Positions 1 to 7,352 of a stretch of DNA of 33,707 bases are shown here, one piece after another. The notes below the pieces were generated by a model, which was not told the DNA's origin, did not search any database, and saw nothing but the letters and a program-made list of their open reading frames with translations. Each line of letters opens with the position of its first letter. The first letter of the stretch is position 1. Both the position numbers and the translations under genes were made by a program. Source of the stretch: Roseinatronobacter bogoriensis DSM 18756 (GTDB lineage: Bacteria; Pseudomonadota; Alphaproteobacteria; Rhodobacterales; Rhodobacteraceae); the NCBI RefSeq assembly GCF_004366635.1, contig NZ_SORN01000018.1:1-33707 (forward strand), in the 5' to 3' direction.

Positions 1-53
1 AAGCAGAGGAGGCGTTCTATGCAAACCTGAACACACTCGATATGGTCGCCTGA
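1..53 (+). CDS. IS3-like transposase, C-terminal tail (partial, cut by window start)
   Basis: The reading frame that enters at base 3 gives AEEAFYANLNTLDMVA and stops at TGA 51-53. This ending resembles the C-terminus of OrfB/integrase-type transposases of IS3-family elements in alphaproteobacteria. Only 16 residues are visible, so the family call rests on the peptide ending and on the repeat-like sequence that follows at 72-94. No catalytic residues lie inside the window. Confidence 0.45.
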   Translation, partial: AEEAFYANLNTLDMVA

Positions 54-71
54 AATGTGAACAAATCACCC

Positions 72-94
72 TCCGGTAAACCCGGGGCGGTTCA
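72..94. repeat. Probable right terminal repeat of the IS3-like element
   Basis: Just after the transposase stop, the sequence ends in GGGGCGGTTCA on the plus strand, which reads TGAACCGCCCC on the other strand. IS3-family ends often begin with TGAACCGCCCC. The matching left end lies outside the window, so the boundary is inferred from one side only. Bases 95-228 hold no gene that I can support. Confidence 0.35.
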
Positions 95-228
95 CTCGGT
101 GGATAGGATGGGCCTGCTATCCAACGTTCTCCAGCTGCCACTCGACTACTTTTCGGATCGTTCCGCGCGCCTCGCCACGCTTTGACACCCGATCAAGCCA
201 AGTGCGGAGACGTTGGTCCAGGTGAAAA

Positions 229-1158
229 TTATCCTGACATGAGGATCCCAACACCGCGGCGGAGCCGCGCTGCGTCTCTCGAAGGCGGCACGCCAAACTG
301 TCGAGCGTATTCGCGACTGAACTGCGCCGGACTTTCGTAGCCGACACCGAAGGCCATGGATGTGGCGTTGCCTTCGCCGGCGATCAGAAGTGAGCGCGCA
401 TGAAGCAACCGCACGTGCTTCTGGTATTGCAGCGGACTGAGTGCGGTAACGGCCTTGAAGTGACGGTGGAATGCGGAAACGCTCAGCGCCGCCATCTCCG
501 CCAAGGTCTCGACGCGCATCGGCTCGGCGAAATTCTCCCTGATCCACTGAATCGCTATGCCGATCCGCGAGAGAGCCGTCTCTGGCGTTGCGATATCCCG
601 AAGCATCCAGCCGAGCGGCCCCTGCAGCACCCGAAACAGGATTGCGCGCTCGTAAGCCGGAGCAAAAGCGGCGATCTCATCCGTGCGTTTCATCAAGCGC
701 AGCATACGCAGCCAGGCATCCAGCAGTTCGGGCGTCACGGACGCGACCGAGAAACCGGGACTGTAGAGTTTGCCTCCAGCAGGTTTGGGTAGGTCCGCCA
801 GCAAGTTAGCAACGATCGCGGGCTCAAGTGTCAGGCTGATGGCAAGATACGGCTCGCCTTCAACAGACGGATGCACAGAGCCAACCGCCGGCAGATTGAC
901 CGACATGACGAAATATGTCGCGGGATCGTAGCGAAACGTGCGGTTGCCCACCGACATGGTCTTGGAGCCGGTCAGTATCAGATTTACCATGGGATCGTAG
1001 ACAGCGGCGAGTTGATGCTCCGGGATCTCGCCCTGCACCATGGCGATGCGCGGAATATCGGCTGCATGGTCGCCGGCCAGTTGTCGGACGAGAACCGCTG
1101 GGTTAATGCCCAGAACATCGAAATCGGCGGCGGCTATATCATCTGAGGGAACCCACAT
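229..1158 (-). CDS. AraC-family transcriptional regulator
   Basis: This 309-residue protein has an N-terminal cupin-like sensor of the AraC_N type (about residues 30-190, with AVYDPMVNLILTGSKTMSVG) and a C-terminal double helix-turn-helix (about 205-300, with LAEMAALSVSAFHRHFKAVT and the second recognition region FGVGYESPAQFSREYARQFG). Such proteins bind DNA through the C-terminal domain and usually control neighbouring oxidoreductase genes. The divergent VOC gene and the dehydrogenase remnant beside it fit that role. The start is uncertain: the ATG overlaps the ATG of the divergent gene within CATG, leaves no room for a promoter, and lacks a clear ribosome binding site. No later in-frame ATG before the sensor domain offers a better choice. 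Confidence 0.85.
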   Translation of the reverse strand: MWVPSDDIAAADFDVLGINPAVLVRQLAGDHAADIPRIAMVQGEIPEHQLAAVYDPMVNLILTGSKTMSVGNRTFRYDPATYFVMSVNLPAVGSVHPSVEGEPYLAISLTLEPAIVANLLADLPKPAGGKLYSPGFSVASVTPELLDAWLRMLRLMKRTDEIAAFAPAYERAILFRVLQGPLGWMLRDIATPETALSRIGIAIQWIRENFAEPMRVETLAEMAALSVSAFHRHFKAVTALSPLQYQKHVRLLHARSLLIAGEGNATSMAFGVGYESPAQFSREYARQFGVPPSRDAARLRRGVGILMSG

Positions 1159-1558
1159 GCTAGATCACATCTTTCTGACCGTCGGTGACACCGCACGTTC
1201 GATCGCCTTCTACGAAAGAGTGCTCCCAATCCTGGGGATCGCCACTCGCCATGACTATGACGGCGCCGAAGGCCCGACGGGACATCCCGACCTCAAGGGC
1301 TTCGGCGCCAACGGCAGGGTCTTCTTCTGGCTACGGCAAGGCACGGCCGCGCCCGGTGCCGTGCATGTTGGTTTCGTCGCAGACTCAGAAGCCATGGTGA
1401 ACGCCGCCCATGCCCAGGCCTTGGCGGCCGGCGCGACGGAGATCCATGCCCCGGGTCCGCAGCTTCACTACGATCCGCGCTATTACGCGGCGCAGGTCAG
1501 GGACCCGGACGGCCACAGCCTCGAATTCGTCTTCAAGTCTTGGCAGCACGGGCGGTGA
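1157..1558 (+). CDS. VOC-family (glyoxalase/bleomycin-resistance fold) protein
   Basis: This 133-residue protein starts MLDHIFLTVGDTARSIAFYE, the usual first beta-alpha-beta unit of the vicinal oxygen chelate fold. It ends with the second unit, YYAAQVRDPDGHSLEFVFK. Candidate metal ligands are His4, the His in VHVGFV and the Glu in SLEF. Members are metal-dependent lyases, dioxygenases or binding proteins, and the substrate cannot be read from the sequence. The ATG at 1157 is chosen because GAGGGA precedes it and the fold begins right there; a longer frame upstream has no domain. It is divergent from the AraC gene, and its 3' end abuts the dehydrogenase remnant. Confidence 0.85.
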   Translation: MLDHIFLTVGDTARSIAFYERVLPILGIATRHDYDGAEGPTGHPDLKGFGANGRVFFWLRQGTAAPGAVHVGFVADSEAMVNAAHAQALAAGATEIHAPGPQLHYDPRYYAAQVRDPDGHSLEFVFKSWQHGR

Positions 1559-1611
1559 TGCGATGGCCGCAAGGACACCGGGCGCGACCGCACATGCGCT
1601 GATTGCAGCAC

Positions 1612-1929
1612 CGGGCCCAGACTCACGACGTTGATGCGAACGCCCGAACCCTTAATCTCGGTCACCCAGCCCCGCACCATCGCGCGCAGCGCCGCCTTGG
1701 TGCCGCCGTAGACACTGGCGCCCGGACCTGGCTGGATCGACGATTTCGATCCGACAATGACGATCGCGCTACCCTCCATCATATGTGGCAGCGCCTTCTG
1801 GACGGAGACGGTCACGCCTTTCACGTTGCTATCGAATGCGCGGTCGAAATGATCTTCGGTGATTGCGTCGAGCGTCACAATCTCGCCCGCGCCGGCATTG
1901 GCGACATGCAGGTCTAGACGACCATGCGG
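1612..1929 (-). pseudogene. Short-chain dehydrogenase/reductase fragment, truncated at both ends
   Basis: Read on the minus strand, this stretch encodes the middle of a classical SDR. It has the NAG motif (DLHVANAGAGEIVTLDAITE), the alpha-4 region (FDSNVKGVTVSVQKALPHM), the catalytic Ser region IVIVGSKSS, the catalytic YxxxK pair (VYGGTKAALRAMVRGWV, giving Y and K) and GVRINVVSLGP. The NAD(P)-binding TGxxxGxG start is absent because the frame is cut by the IS21 left end at 1930. After NVVSLGP the frame loses all SDR similarity, so the C-terminus is also gone. It was probably once the target of the nearby AraC regulator. Confidence 0.8.
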
Positions 1930-1955
1930 TGTTGTTTGCCACTGAGATTTGACCC
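1930..1955. repeat. IS21 left terminal inverted repeat
   Basis: The 26 bp starting TGTTGTTTGCC and ending TTTGACCC are the reverse complement of 4509-4534 with two mismatches. A second related copy lies at 1960-1979. Confidence 0.85.
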
Positions 1956-2002
1956 GGCATTGTCACCGAGAACTGACCCACCCTGTTGTTATGTTCTACG
2001 TG

Positions 2003-2866
2003 TCATTCTGTCGTCAATGCTGGTGTTTCCCTCCTTTTCTTTTTCGCTGTCTCAGAGCTGGCCTTGAAGCGGTAGCTGTCATTGCCGGTCTCGAGAATAT
2101 GGCAGCGATGGGTGAGGCGATCGAGCAGCGCGGTGGTCATTTTGGCGTCGCCGAAGACGGTTGCCCATTCGCTGAAGCTCAGGTTGGTGGTGATGATGAC
2201 GCTGGTGCGCTCGTAGAGCTTGGCTCGAGCAGGTGGAGTGAGGAGGATCAGGAATTGATCTGGGGGATCAAATCCCCGACGAACCAATGCGCCGCCTGAT
2301 GCACTGAATGGCAAATATCCCAGTTCATCCAGGATCACCAAATCAGTTTTCACCAGCGCCTCTGCGATCTTGCCAGCCTTGCCTTGGGCTTTTTCCTGCT
2401 CCAGGGCGTTGACCAGTTCGACGGTCGAGAAGAAGCGCACGCGCTTACGGTGATGCTCGATGGCCTGGATGCCGAAGGCGGTGGCAACATGGCTTTTCCC
2501 GGTTCCGGGGCCGCCGATCAGCACCACATTCTCGGCAGCCTCCATGAACTCGCAGCGATGGAGCTGACGCACCAAGGCTTCACGGATTTCGCTGGCGGCA
2601 AAGTCGAAGCCGGAGAGGTCCTTGTAGGCCGGAAAGCGGGCGGCCTTCATGTGATAGGCGACGGAACGCACCTCGCGTTCTGCCATTTCGGCTTTGAGCA
2701 GCTGTGACAACATTGGCATGGATGCTTCGAAAGCGGGTGATCCCTGTTCAAGCAGATCTTGCACAGCATGCGCCATGCGTCGTGCTGAAAGCACGCCTTC
2801 GGCGTGACGCATCTTCAGGCTCCGCAGCATGATGACGATGGCAGCTCCAGCTGGATCATGACGCAT
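2003..2866 (-). CDS. istB: IS21 IstB-like ATP-binding transposition helper
   Basis: IstB is the AAA+ ATPase that assists the IstA transposase in target capture. The protein has Walker A GGPGTGKSHVATAF, Walker B LVILDELGYLPFS, sensor-1 TTNLSFSEWATVF and the ending DRLTHRCHILETGNDSYRFK. The start at 2866 is chosen because GGAGG lies 9 nt upstream; it overlaps the istA frame by 11 nt. Between SGGAL and KLYERTS, where family members normally read LFHLLS, this copy has 21 residues including RRGFDPPDQFLILLTPP, a net gain of about 15. The extra DNA (2222-2284) keeps the frame but falls just after Walker B, so activity is doubtful. Confidence 0.85.
   Translation of the reverse strand: MRHDPAGAAIVIMLRSLKMRHAEGVLSARRMAHAVQDLLEQGSPAFEASMPMLSQLLKAEMAEREVRSVAYHMKAARFPAYKDLSGFDFAASEIREALVRQLHRCEFMEAAENVVLIGGPGTGKSHVATAFGIQAIEHHRKRVRFFSTVELVNALEQEKAQGKAGKIAEALVKTDLVILDELGYLPFSASGGALVRRGFDPPDQFLILLTPPARAKLYERTSVIITTNLSFSEWATVFGDAKMTTALLDRLTHRCHILETGNDSYRFKASSETAKKKRRETPALTTE
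2222..2284. repeat. In-frame palindrome-rich insertion inside istB
   Basis: This segment replaces the conserved LFHLLS stretch of IstB. It contains nested inverted repeats: TTGATC/GATCAA around TGGGG (2255-2271) and GGGGA/TCCCC around TCAAA (2263-2277). The comparison with normal IstB is from memory of the family. Confidence 0.5.
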
Positions 2867-4481
2867 GGCGTGTTCCTCCCGTGGTGCGTAGCACGTCGTA
2901 GCGCGCGACATTGGCCTCGGGTTCTTTGCTCAGAGAAAGGGCTGGCGGTGGGGTCACATCGGGTCGGTCTGTCGGTATTCCGTCCACCAGCCTGTGAAGC
3001 AGGTTCAGCACATGGGTCTTGGTGGGCACGCCAGCCTCCAGTGCCAGGTCCACTGCACACAGCACGGCCTGTTCGTCATGATGCAAAACCAGCGACAAGA
3101 TATCGACCATCTCTCGGTCTCCGCCTGGCTTACGTAGTATCTTCCCCTGCAATTTGCGGAAGGGTTCCGGCATCTCGACGAATGGCGCGCCATTGCGCAG
3201 CGCTCCGGGCTTGCGCTGGATCACTGCCAGATAATGGCGCCAGTCATAGATGACGCGCCCCGGCTGGCGGTGGGATCGTTCAATGATGCGCTCATGCGTG
3301 CAGATGACATGGCCTTCTGCCACAACCACCAGACGTTCAGGGTAAATGTGCAGGCTGACAGGGCGGTTTGCGAAACTGGCTGGCACAGAATAGCGGTTCC
3401 GATCAAAGGTGATCAGGCAGGTGGGTGGCACGCGCTTTCTCTCTTCGACAAACCCGTCGAACATCGTGGGAAGTGGCATCAGGGTCGGCTTCTCGACCTC
3501 CCAGACATCGGCAATGCTGCCAGGCAGTGTGCCATGGGCTGTCTCAGCCCAAAGAAGCTTGCAGCGTTCTTCCAGCCAACCATTCAGCGCTTCAAGGTCC
3601 GGGAAGGCTGGCATGAGCTGCCAGAGCCGGTGACGCGCATCACGCACATTCTTCTCGACCTGTCCACTCGCCATTGTTCTTGAACCAATGGCGCACAATG
3701 GCTCGTTCCCAACCCGCGGCTGGATTGCAAAACTCGGGATCAAAGACATAGTGGCTGGTCATCGCAAAAACCGCGCATTCACATCGCGCTTCTTGCCAGC
3801 CCCAACCCGGTCGACGGCGGTCTTCATATTATCGTAGATGCCGCGTCCCGGCACGCCCTCAAACACCCGGAAGCCATGCCAATGCGCATCGAACAGCATC
3901 TCATGTGTCTGCAGCAAATAGGCACGCACCAGAAATGCCCGGCTGTGCGACAGCTTGATATGGGCCACCTGAAGCTTGATGCGCTCACCGCCGACATAGG
4001 CCCAGTCCTCGCTCCAGTCGAACTGGAACGCCTCGCCAGGCTGGAACACCAGCGGCACGAAGACCCCGCGATCTGTCGTGCGTTGCGCGCGCTGGCGTTC
4101 GCCTTTCCATTCCTGAACGAAGGCCGCAACACGCTCGTAGGAACCGTCATATCCCAACTTCACCAGATCGGCGTGCATCAGCCTCAAAGTCCGGCGCTCT
4201 TTGCGTGATTTGCGCTGATCCGAGACAAGCCAGGCTGTCAGCTGCTTGGCAAACGGATCCAGCTTACTCGGACGATCCGGCGTCTGGAACGCAGGTTCAA
4301 CAATCCCCGCCCGCAGATATTTCTTGATCGTGTTACGCGCGATGCCTGTGCGCCGCGCAATCTCGCGAATGGGCATCTTATCTCGCAGCGCCCATGTCCT
4401 GATAACCTTCAAAAATCCCATGTCGATCACTCCGATAATCCCCAGCTGATTCACGCCAGGGAAAAGTTGCACATGGGTCAA
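2856..4481 (-). pseudogene. istA: IS21 IstA-like DDE transposase, interrupted
   Basis: The N-terminal part (4481 or 4421 down to 3759) has the helix-turn-helix MPIREIARRTGIARNTIKKY and the DDE-domain pieces FDWSEDWAYVGG and GIYDNMKTAVDRV, each with a catalytic Asp. The frame then ends in a TGA at 3759-3761 within a T5 run: a one-base loss there turns the expected ARF-x-A-MTSHYVFDPEFCNPAAGWE into ARFLR-stop. About 60 nt further on, an extra segment of roughly 37 nt (about 3669-3705) restores the original frame at GQVEKNVRDARHRLWQ, and the protein then runs normally to 2856. The lesion covers the region of the catalytic Glu, so no full transposase is made unless ribosomes shift frame. Confidence 0.8.
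3671..3701. repeat. 31-bp palindromic insert in istA
   Basis: The insert begins CCATTGT and ends ACAATGG, a perfect 7-bp inverted repeat, with an inner CCAATGG. It lies exactly where IstA proteins normally run from GWE into GQVEK. On the minus strand CGAG flanks it on both sides, so a short duplication may have accompanied its arrival. Confidence 0.5.
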
Positions 4482-4508
4482 TTCTCAGTGACAATTTTGG
4501 CGGTTGCC

Positions 4509-4534
4509 GGGTCAAATCTCAGTGACAATCAACA
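4509..4534. repeat. IS21 right terminal inverted repeat
   Basis: The 26 bp begin GGGTCAAATCTCAGTG and end CAATCAACA, matching the left end in inverted orientation. A related inner copy lies at 4475-4494. Confidence 0.85.
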
Positions 4535-4650
4535 TGCTGTGTGGTTCGGGTGGTCTGGGATAGATTTTGTGTGCGTGTGGCTGTTGCCGCTTCGCCACAC
4601 CTGTAACCTTGCGCCTCTTGCTTCCACAGTGCTTCCACGGATTTTGGGCA

Positions 4651-4677
4651 TGCGAAAGCCCCGCTGTGTGGCGGGGC
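4651..4677 (-). terminator. Rho-independent terminator of the former tRNA gene
   Basis: On the minus strand, GCCCCGC and GCGGGGC pair across a CACACA loop (4658-4677), followed by CTTTCGC. It lies 28 nt beyond the CCA end of the tRNA-Met fragment, the normal place for the terminator of an intact tRNA transcript. The T-run is short. Confidence 0.6.
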
Positions 4678-4704
4678 GCAAGGTATTGTTATTGTTGTTA
4701 GATT

Positions 4705-4752
4705 TGGTTGCGGGGACAGGATTTGAACCTGTGACCTTCAGGTTATGAGCCT
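4705..4752 (-). other. 3' fragment of initiator tRNA-Met: integration-site remnant (att)
   Basis: The minus strand reads AGGCTCATAACCTGAAGG, then a T-arm with GGTTCAAATCC, then CCCCGCAACCA. This is the anticodon arm (CAT), variable loop, T-arm, acceptor 3' strand and CCA end of an alphaproteobacterial initiator tRNA-Met. Upstream of the anticodon arm the sequence turns into TTTAGGCTC and no D-arm or 5' acceptor strand follows, so only the 3' half exists. Such fragments form when a tyrosine integrase inserts an element into a tRNA 3' end. The tRNA terminator remains on the low-coordinate side, so chromosome lies below 4705 and the element above 4752. Confidence 0.8.
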
Positions 4753-4839
4753 AAACTTTAATGATTCCAATAGCTTAGCGAAACCAACAACTTATCCGAC
4801 AAGCCTTTGATTTCACGAATTCTCCACCCTGATACCGGC

Positions 4840-4912
4840 TGACATTGGCCTGCATTCACCGTCGCTGTACATCGCAAAATGACATCCGCTCGTTGACATG
4901 GCGTTGACATGG
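4840..4912. repeat. Cluster of TGACAT direct repeats beside the att site
   Basis: TGACAT occurs at 4840, 4880, 4894 and 4905. The last two belong to an exact tandem 11-mer, CGTTGACATGG (4891-4901 and 4902-4912). Direct repeats inside an element near its att core often serve as integrase arm-type sites; that role here is inference. Confidence 0.4.
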
Positions 4913-4964
4913 AACTCCGTCACCCGGCGTAAACATGATCGCTTCTCCGGAAGAAAATGTCCCG

Positions 4965-7352
4965 TTATGCATTATAAATATCTGTCAGAAGATCCGGATT
5001 TCCACCGGCACCACGGAGTTCCTCCAGCGTTTGCTCTAGCAGCGGCAACCAACGCCTTGCGGTTCTCTCCAATCTCGGCGTCAACCACCTCCGTTCTGAC
5101 AGATCATCAGCCACACCCTCAACCGCCCTGGCCATTCTATCTGCCAGCTGATCTGTGCCCACAACAACAGAAAGCGAAGACTTCAGCCGCCAGCGCAAAA
5201 GGCCAACAAGAAGAAACGGCGCATATTGGAATTTAGTGTATTCAGTTCCAACGCTCTGTCGAAACTCCTTTAGAACCCGGTCCCCCAGCGTTTCGACATC
5301 TGCTCGTTCCAATATTGTTGGGCTCAGATCCGAGCGAGAGAGAAGAAACGCAATCGCAGCGGTTTCCTCGCGCCATGACCACCTCTCACTTGGAAAGCGG
5401 AGTAGCAATTCGATGGCTCGCCTTTCTTGGTCGGCCAGAGATGCGATCCGCCCAAAGCCTTGACGGATCAGCACCCAAGCATTGCCAGTCGTTGCGAGAG
5501 GATGGGATCGCCCCTGCGTGCGAGCAGTCCATGCATCAAGAAGCCACTCTCCCACTTCAGGAGGGCACCGCCGAAACTGCCAAGTAAGAAAACGCAGCGG
5601 CGCCGTGTCGGGAGCACGATCGCCGGCAACCATGCCCCGCATCTCGGCCAATGCTCGAACCGTCAGTTCATCGAGTTGGGCCAACACGTCGCCCATAACC
5701 TCATGTGGAATTTCACCGTCGCTGGAAATACAATATTGCCCGAAGGGTCTGGAACTCAACTTAGTTGCCAAGCCATCCCAGTCTGGCCTCTTAATTCTCG
5801 CGCTCGCATCGAGGAGCGAGATCAGTCCTGGTCCTTGGGCAGAGTCTTCCCAAGCATGCATCCCACAAGGTAGAACTAATCGCTTCGGAATTGTTGGAGG
5901 TGGTGTTGCCAGGTTGGCCAGCACTTCCTCCCAAGTCTGATCAAGGATTTCGGCAGCGTCCCAATCTACCGAAAACTGCCTGGCTAAAGTCGGAGCCTGC
6001 ATCAGTATTTTGGCGCGACCAGCTGCCGGCACCTGCTCGACCCATAGATCGATAGGCGCGGGATCGGGCGAGGGAGAACCAACTTCAACCAGTGCTTTTC
6101 TTGGCTGCAGATGTGTTTCTTTATTCAGAAAAACATGGAATTTCTCCTGACCTGCCTGCAGCGCCAGCCTCGCTGGCTTAGGACTTCTGTACAGACTACC
6201 GGCAGGTAATGTTTCCGCTTCTCCGATAAGGTCATAGCTTACCGCGCCTTCACTGCCCTGCACGATGGTGGCGATCTGGGGCAAAAAGTCGAGATATACT
6301 GTTTCACCTGCCGCGTACCGTTCCGCTGCGATAAGCGCACCCTTCGCTACTGCTGTTGGGGGAAGTGGTATCATTGGCAGCTCAGTGAGCGCTTGCATGG
6401 AATGCACGATCTCTTGGTGCACTTTGCCTTCAGTCAGGCTCTCGAAAAGCACCGCATCACAACCACCGAACATTCCGCGAAAATCAGCGTTTAGGTCTAG
6501 CCTAGGTGGCCGCAGTTCCTCAGGCGGGTAAAGGATGTCCCAGTCGCCGTTCGCCTTTCGCAGCGGTTCCGGAATCGACTGCAGACCGAACGCAAGTCGA
6601 CCGATCGCTCGTGCAGAGCGGAAATGATCTGAACGGCTGTCAGGAGCCAATGCAGTGACTTGCGCCAGCGCCTCGCTCACAAGTCGCTCATATCCCAATG
6701 CGGATTCAATTTGCACTCCAACCTGGCGCCGCTCGGGTACAAGATGCGCGGTTTTCTCGCGCGTCTCTGCTCTCAAGCGCAGAGTCTGAAACGAAAATCC
6801 TTTTTCTACATGTCCAATTATTCCAATCTGGGCACCATCGCGCATCCACGCCTGCAGGTTCCCTTTTTGGATCGCATACAGCACCGATAGGACTGATCGC
6901 CAAACCAGTAGGGCCTTCCCCGCGCGTGCAGCGTTCAGGGCAGCGAAAACGCGTTCCTGGAGCTGCTCAGTCGTCGCTGCGGTGTCTGCTATTGCAGCTA
7001 CGGAATGGCTTGCTCCCTGCGCCAAACCCGTGAATGCAGCAGCAAGAACGCTAGACGGTTTTGTCTCATCCGCGATGAGAGATCGAATACTCTGACGCAG
7101 TTGAGGATCACCAAATTTACCCCAACCGCCACCGCGCCCGTGTGGTGCCAAGACCGCTTGCGCACCGCCAATCCAACGTTGCAAGCTACCCTCTCCAGCG
7201 AGCACGACATCGGGAAGAACAGCTCCCTCGACGACACGAACAACCCCGATCTCCTCTTCATCGCCCGGCCTTGCGACCCAGTTTCGGGCAACGCCATCCC
7301 TCCATCCATTCACGTCATAGCCACAGAGCTTTCGATTTGCCATCTTCGTCAC
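4965..7352 (-). CDS. Large Hsp70/actin-like-featured protein of the defence operon
   Basis: The last gene of the operon encodes 795 residues and starts with GTG, overlapping the previous stop by 4 nt (GTGA); an in-frame ATG lies three codons in. I do not recognise a clear family over the whole length. Parts recall an Hsp70/actin-type nucleotide-binding fold: an N-terminal strand pair LCGYDVNGWRDG (8-20) where phosphate-1 would be, and TAVAKGALIAAERYAAGE (333-350) followed by VYLDFLPQIATI and SYDLIGEAETLPAG, similar to the join between Hsp70 ATPase and substrate domains. Canonical Hsp70 motifs (GIDLGTT, VPAYF) are absent, so it would be divergent. The C-terminal 300 residues look mostly helical. 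A chaperone-like or sensor role in the complex is inference. Confidence 0.6.
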   Translation of the reverse strand: MTKMANRKLCGYDVNGWRDGVARNWVARPGDEEEIGVVRVVEGAVLPDVVLAGEGSLQRWIGGAQAVLAPHGRGGGWGKFGDPQLRQSIRSLIADETKPSSVLAAAFTGLAQGASHSVAAIADTAATTEQLQERVFAALNAARAGKALLVWRSVLSVLYAIQKGNLQAWMRDGAQIGIIGHVEKGFSFQTLRLRAETREKTAHLVPERRQVGVQIESALGYERLVSEALAQVTALAPDSRSDHFRSARAIGRLAFGLQSIPEPLRKANGDWDILYPPEELRPPRLDLNADFRGMFGGCDAVLFESLTEGKVHQEIVHSMQALTELPMIPLPPTAVAKGALIAAERYAAGETVYLDFLPQIATIVQGSEGAVSYDLIGEAETLPAGSLYRSPKPARLALQAGQEKFHVFLNKETHLQPRKALVEVGSPSPDPAPIDLWVEQVPAAGRAKILMQAPTLARQFSVDWDAAEILDQTWEEVLANLATPPPTIPKRLVLPCGMHAWEDSAQGPGLISLLDASARIKRPDWDGLATKLSSRPFGQYCISSDGEIPHEVMGDVLAQLDELTVRALAEMRGMVAGDRAPDTAPLRFLTWQFRRCPPEVGEWLLDAWTARTQGRSHPLATTGNAWVLIRQGFGRIASLADQERRAIELLLRFPSERWSWREETAAIAFLLSRSDLSPTILERADVETLGDRVLKEFRQSVGTEYTKFQYAPFLLVGLLRWRLKSSLSVVVGTDQLADRMARAVEGVADDLSERRWLTPRLERTARRWLPLLEQTLEELRGAGGNPDLLTDIYNA

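Larger units (their letters stand above)
1930..4534 (-). mobile_element. IS21-family insertion sequence, probably inactive
   Basis: The element has the istA-istB gene pair of IS21 transposons, both on the minus strand, bounded by near-perfect 26-bp inverted repeats beginning TGTTG (two mismatches). Inner repeat copies lie at 1960-1979 and 4475-4494, as is usual for the multiple terminal repeats of IS21. No target-site duplication is visible in the immediate flanks, and the sequence right of the element does not continue the dehydrogenase cut on the left. A rearrangement therefore probably followed insertion. istA is interrupted and istB carries an in-frame insertion, so the copy is likely dead. 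Confidence 0.85.
4535..4964. other. Intergenic region spanning the host/element junction
   Basis: This 430-bp stretch has no credible protein gene. From left to right it holds a short GC-neutral spacer, a hairpin that suits a tRNA terminator (4651-4677), a 3' tRNA-Met fragment (4705-4752), and a spacer with four TGACAT motifs (4840-4912) before the end of the defence operon. An open frame across the tRNA fragment (ending GFEPVTFRL) is the well-known false translation of a tRNA 3' end. Confidence 0.7.

Noticed and set aside
4467..4748. A 93-residue open frame ending GTGFEPVTFRL
   Set aside because: It is the plus-strand translation across a tRNA 3' end and its terminator, a well-known false protein.
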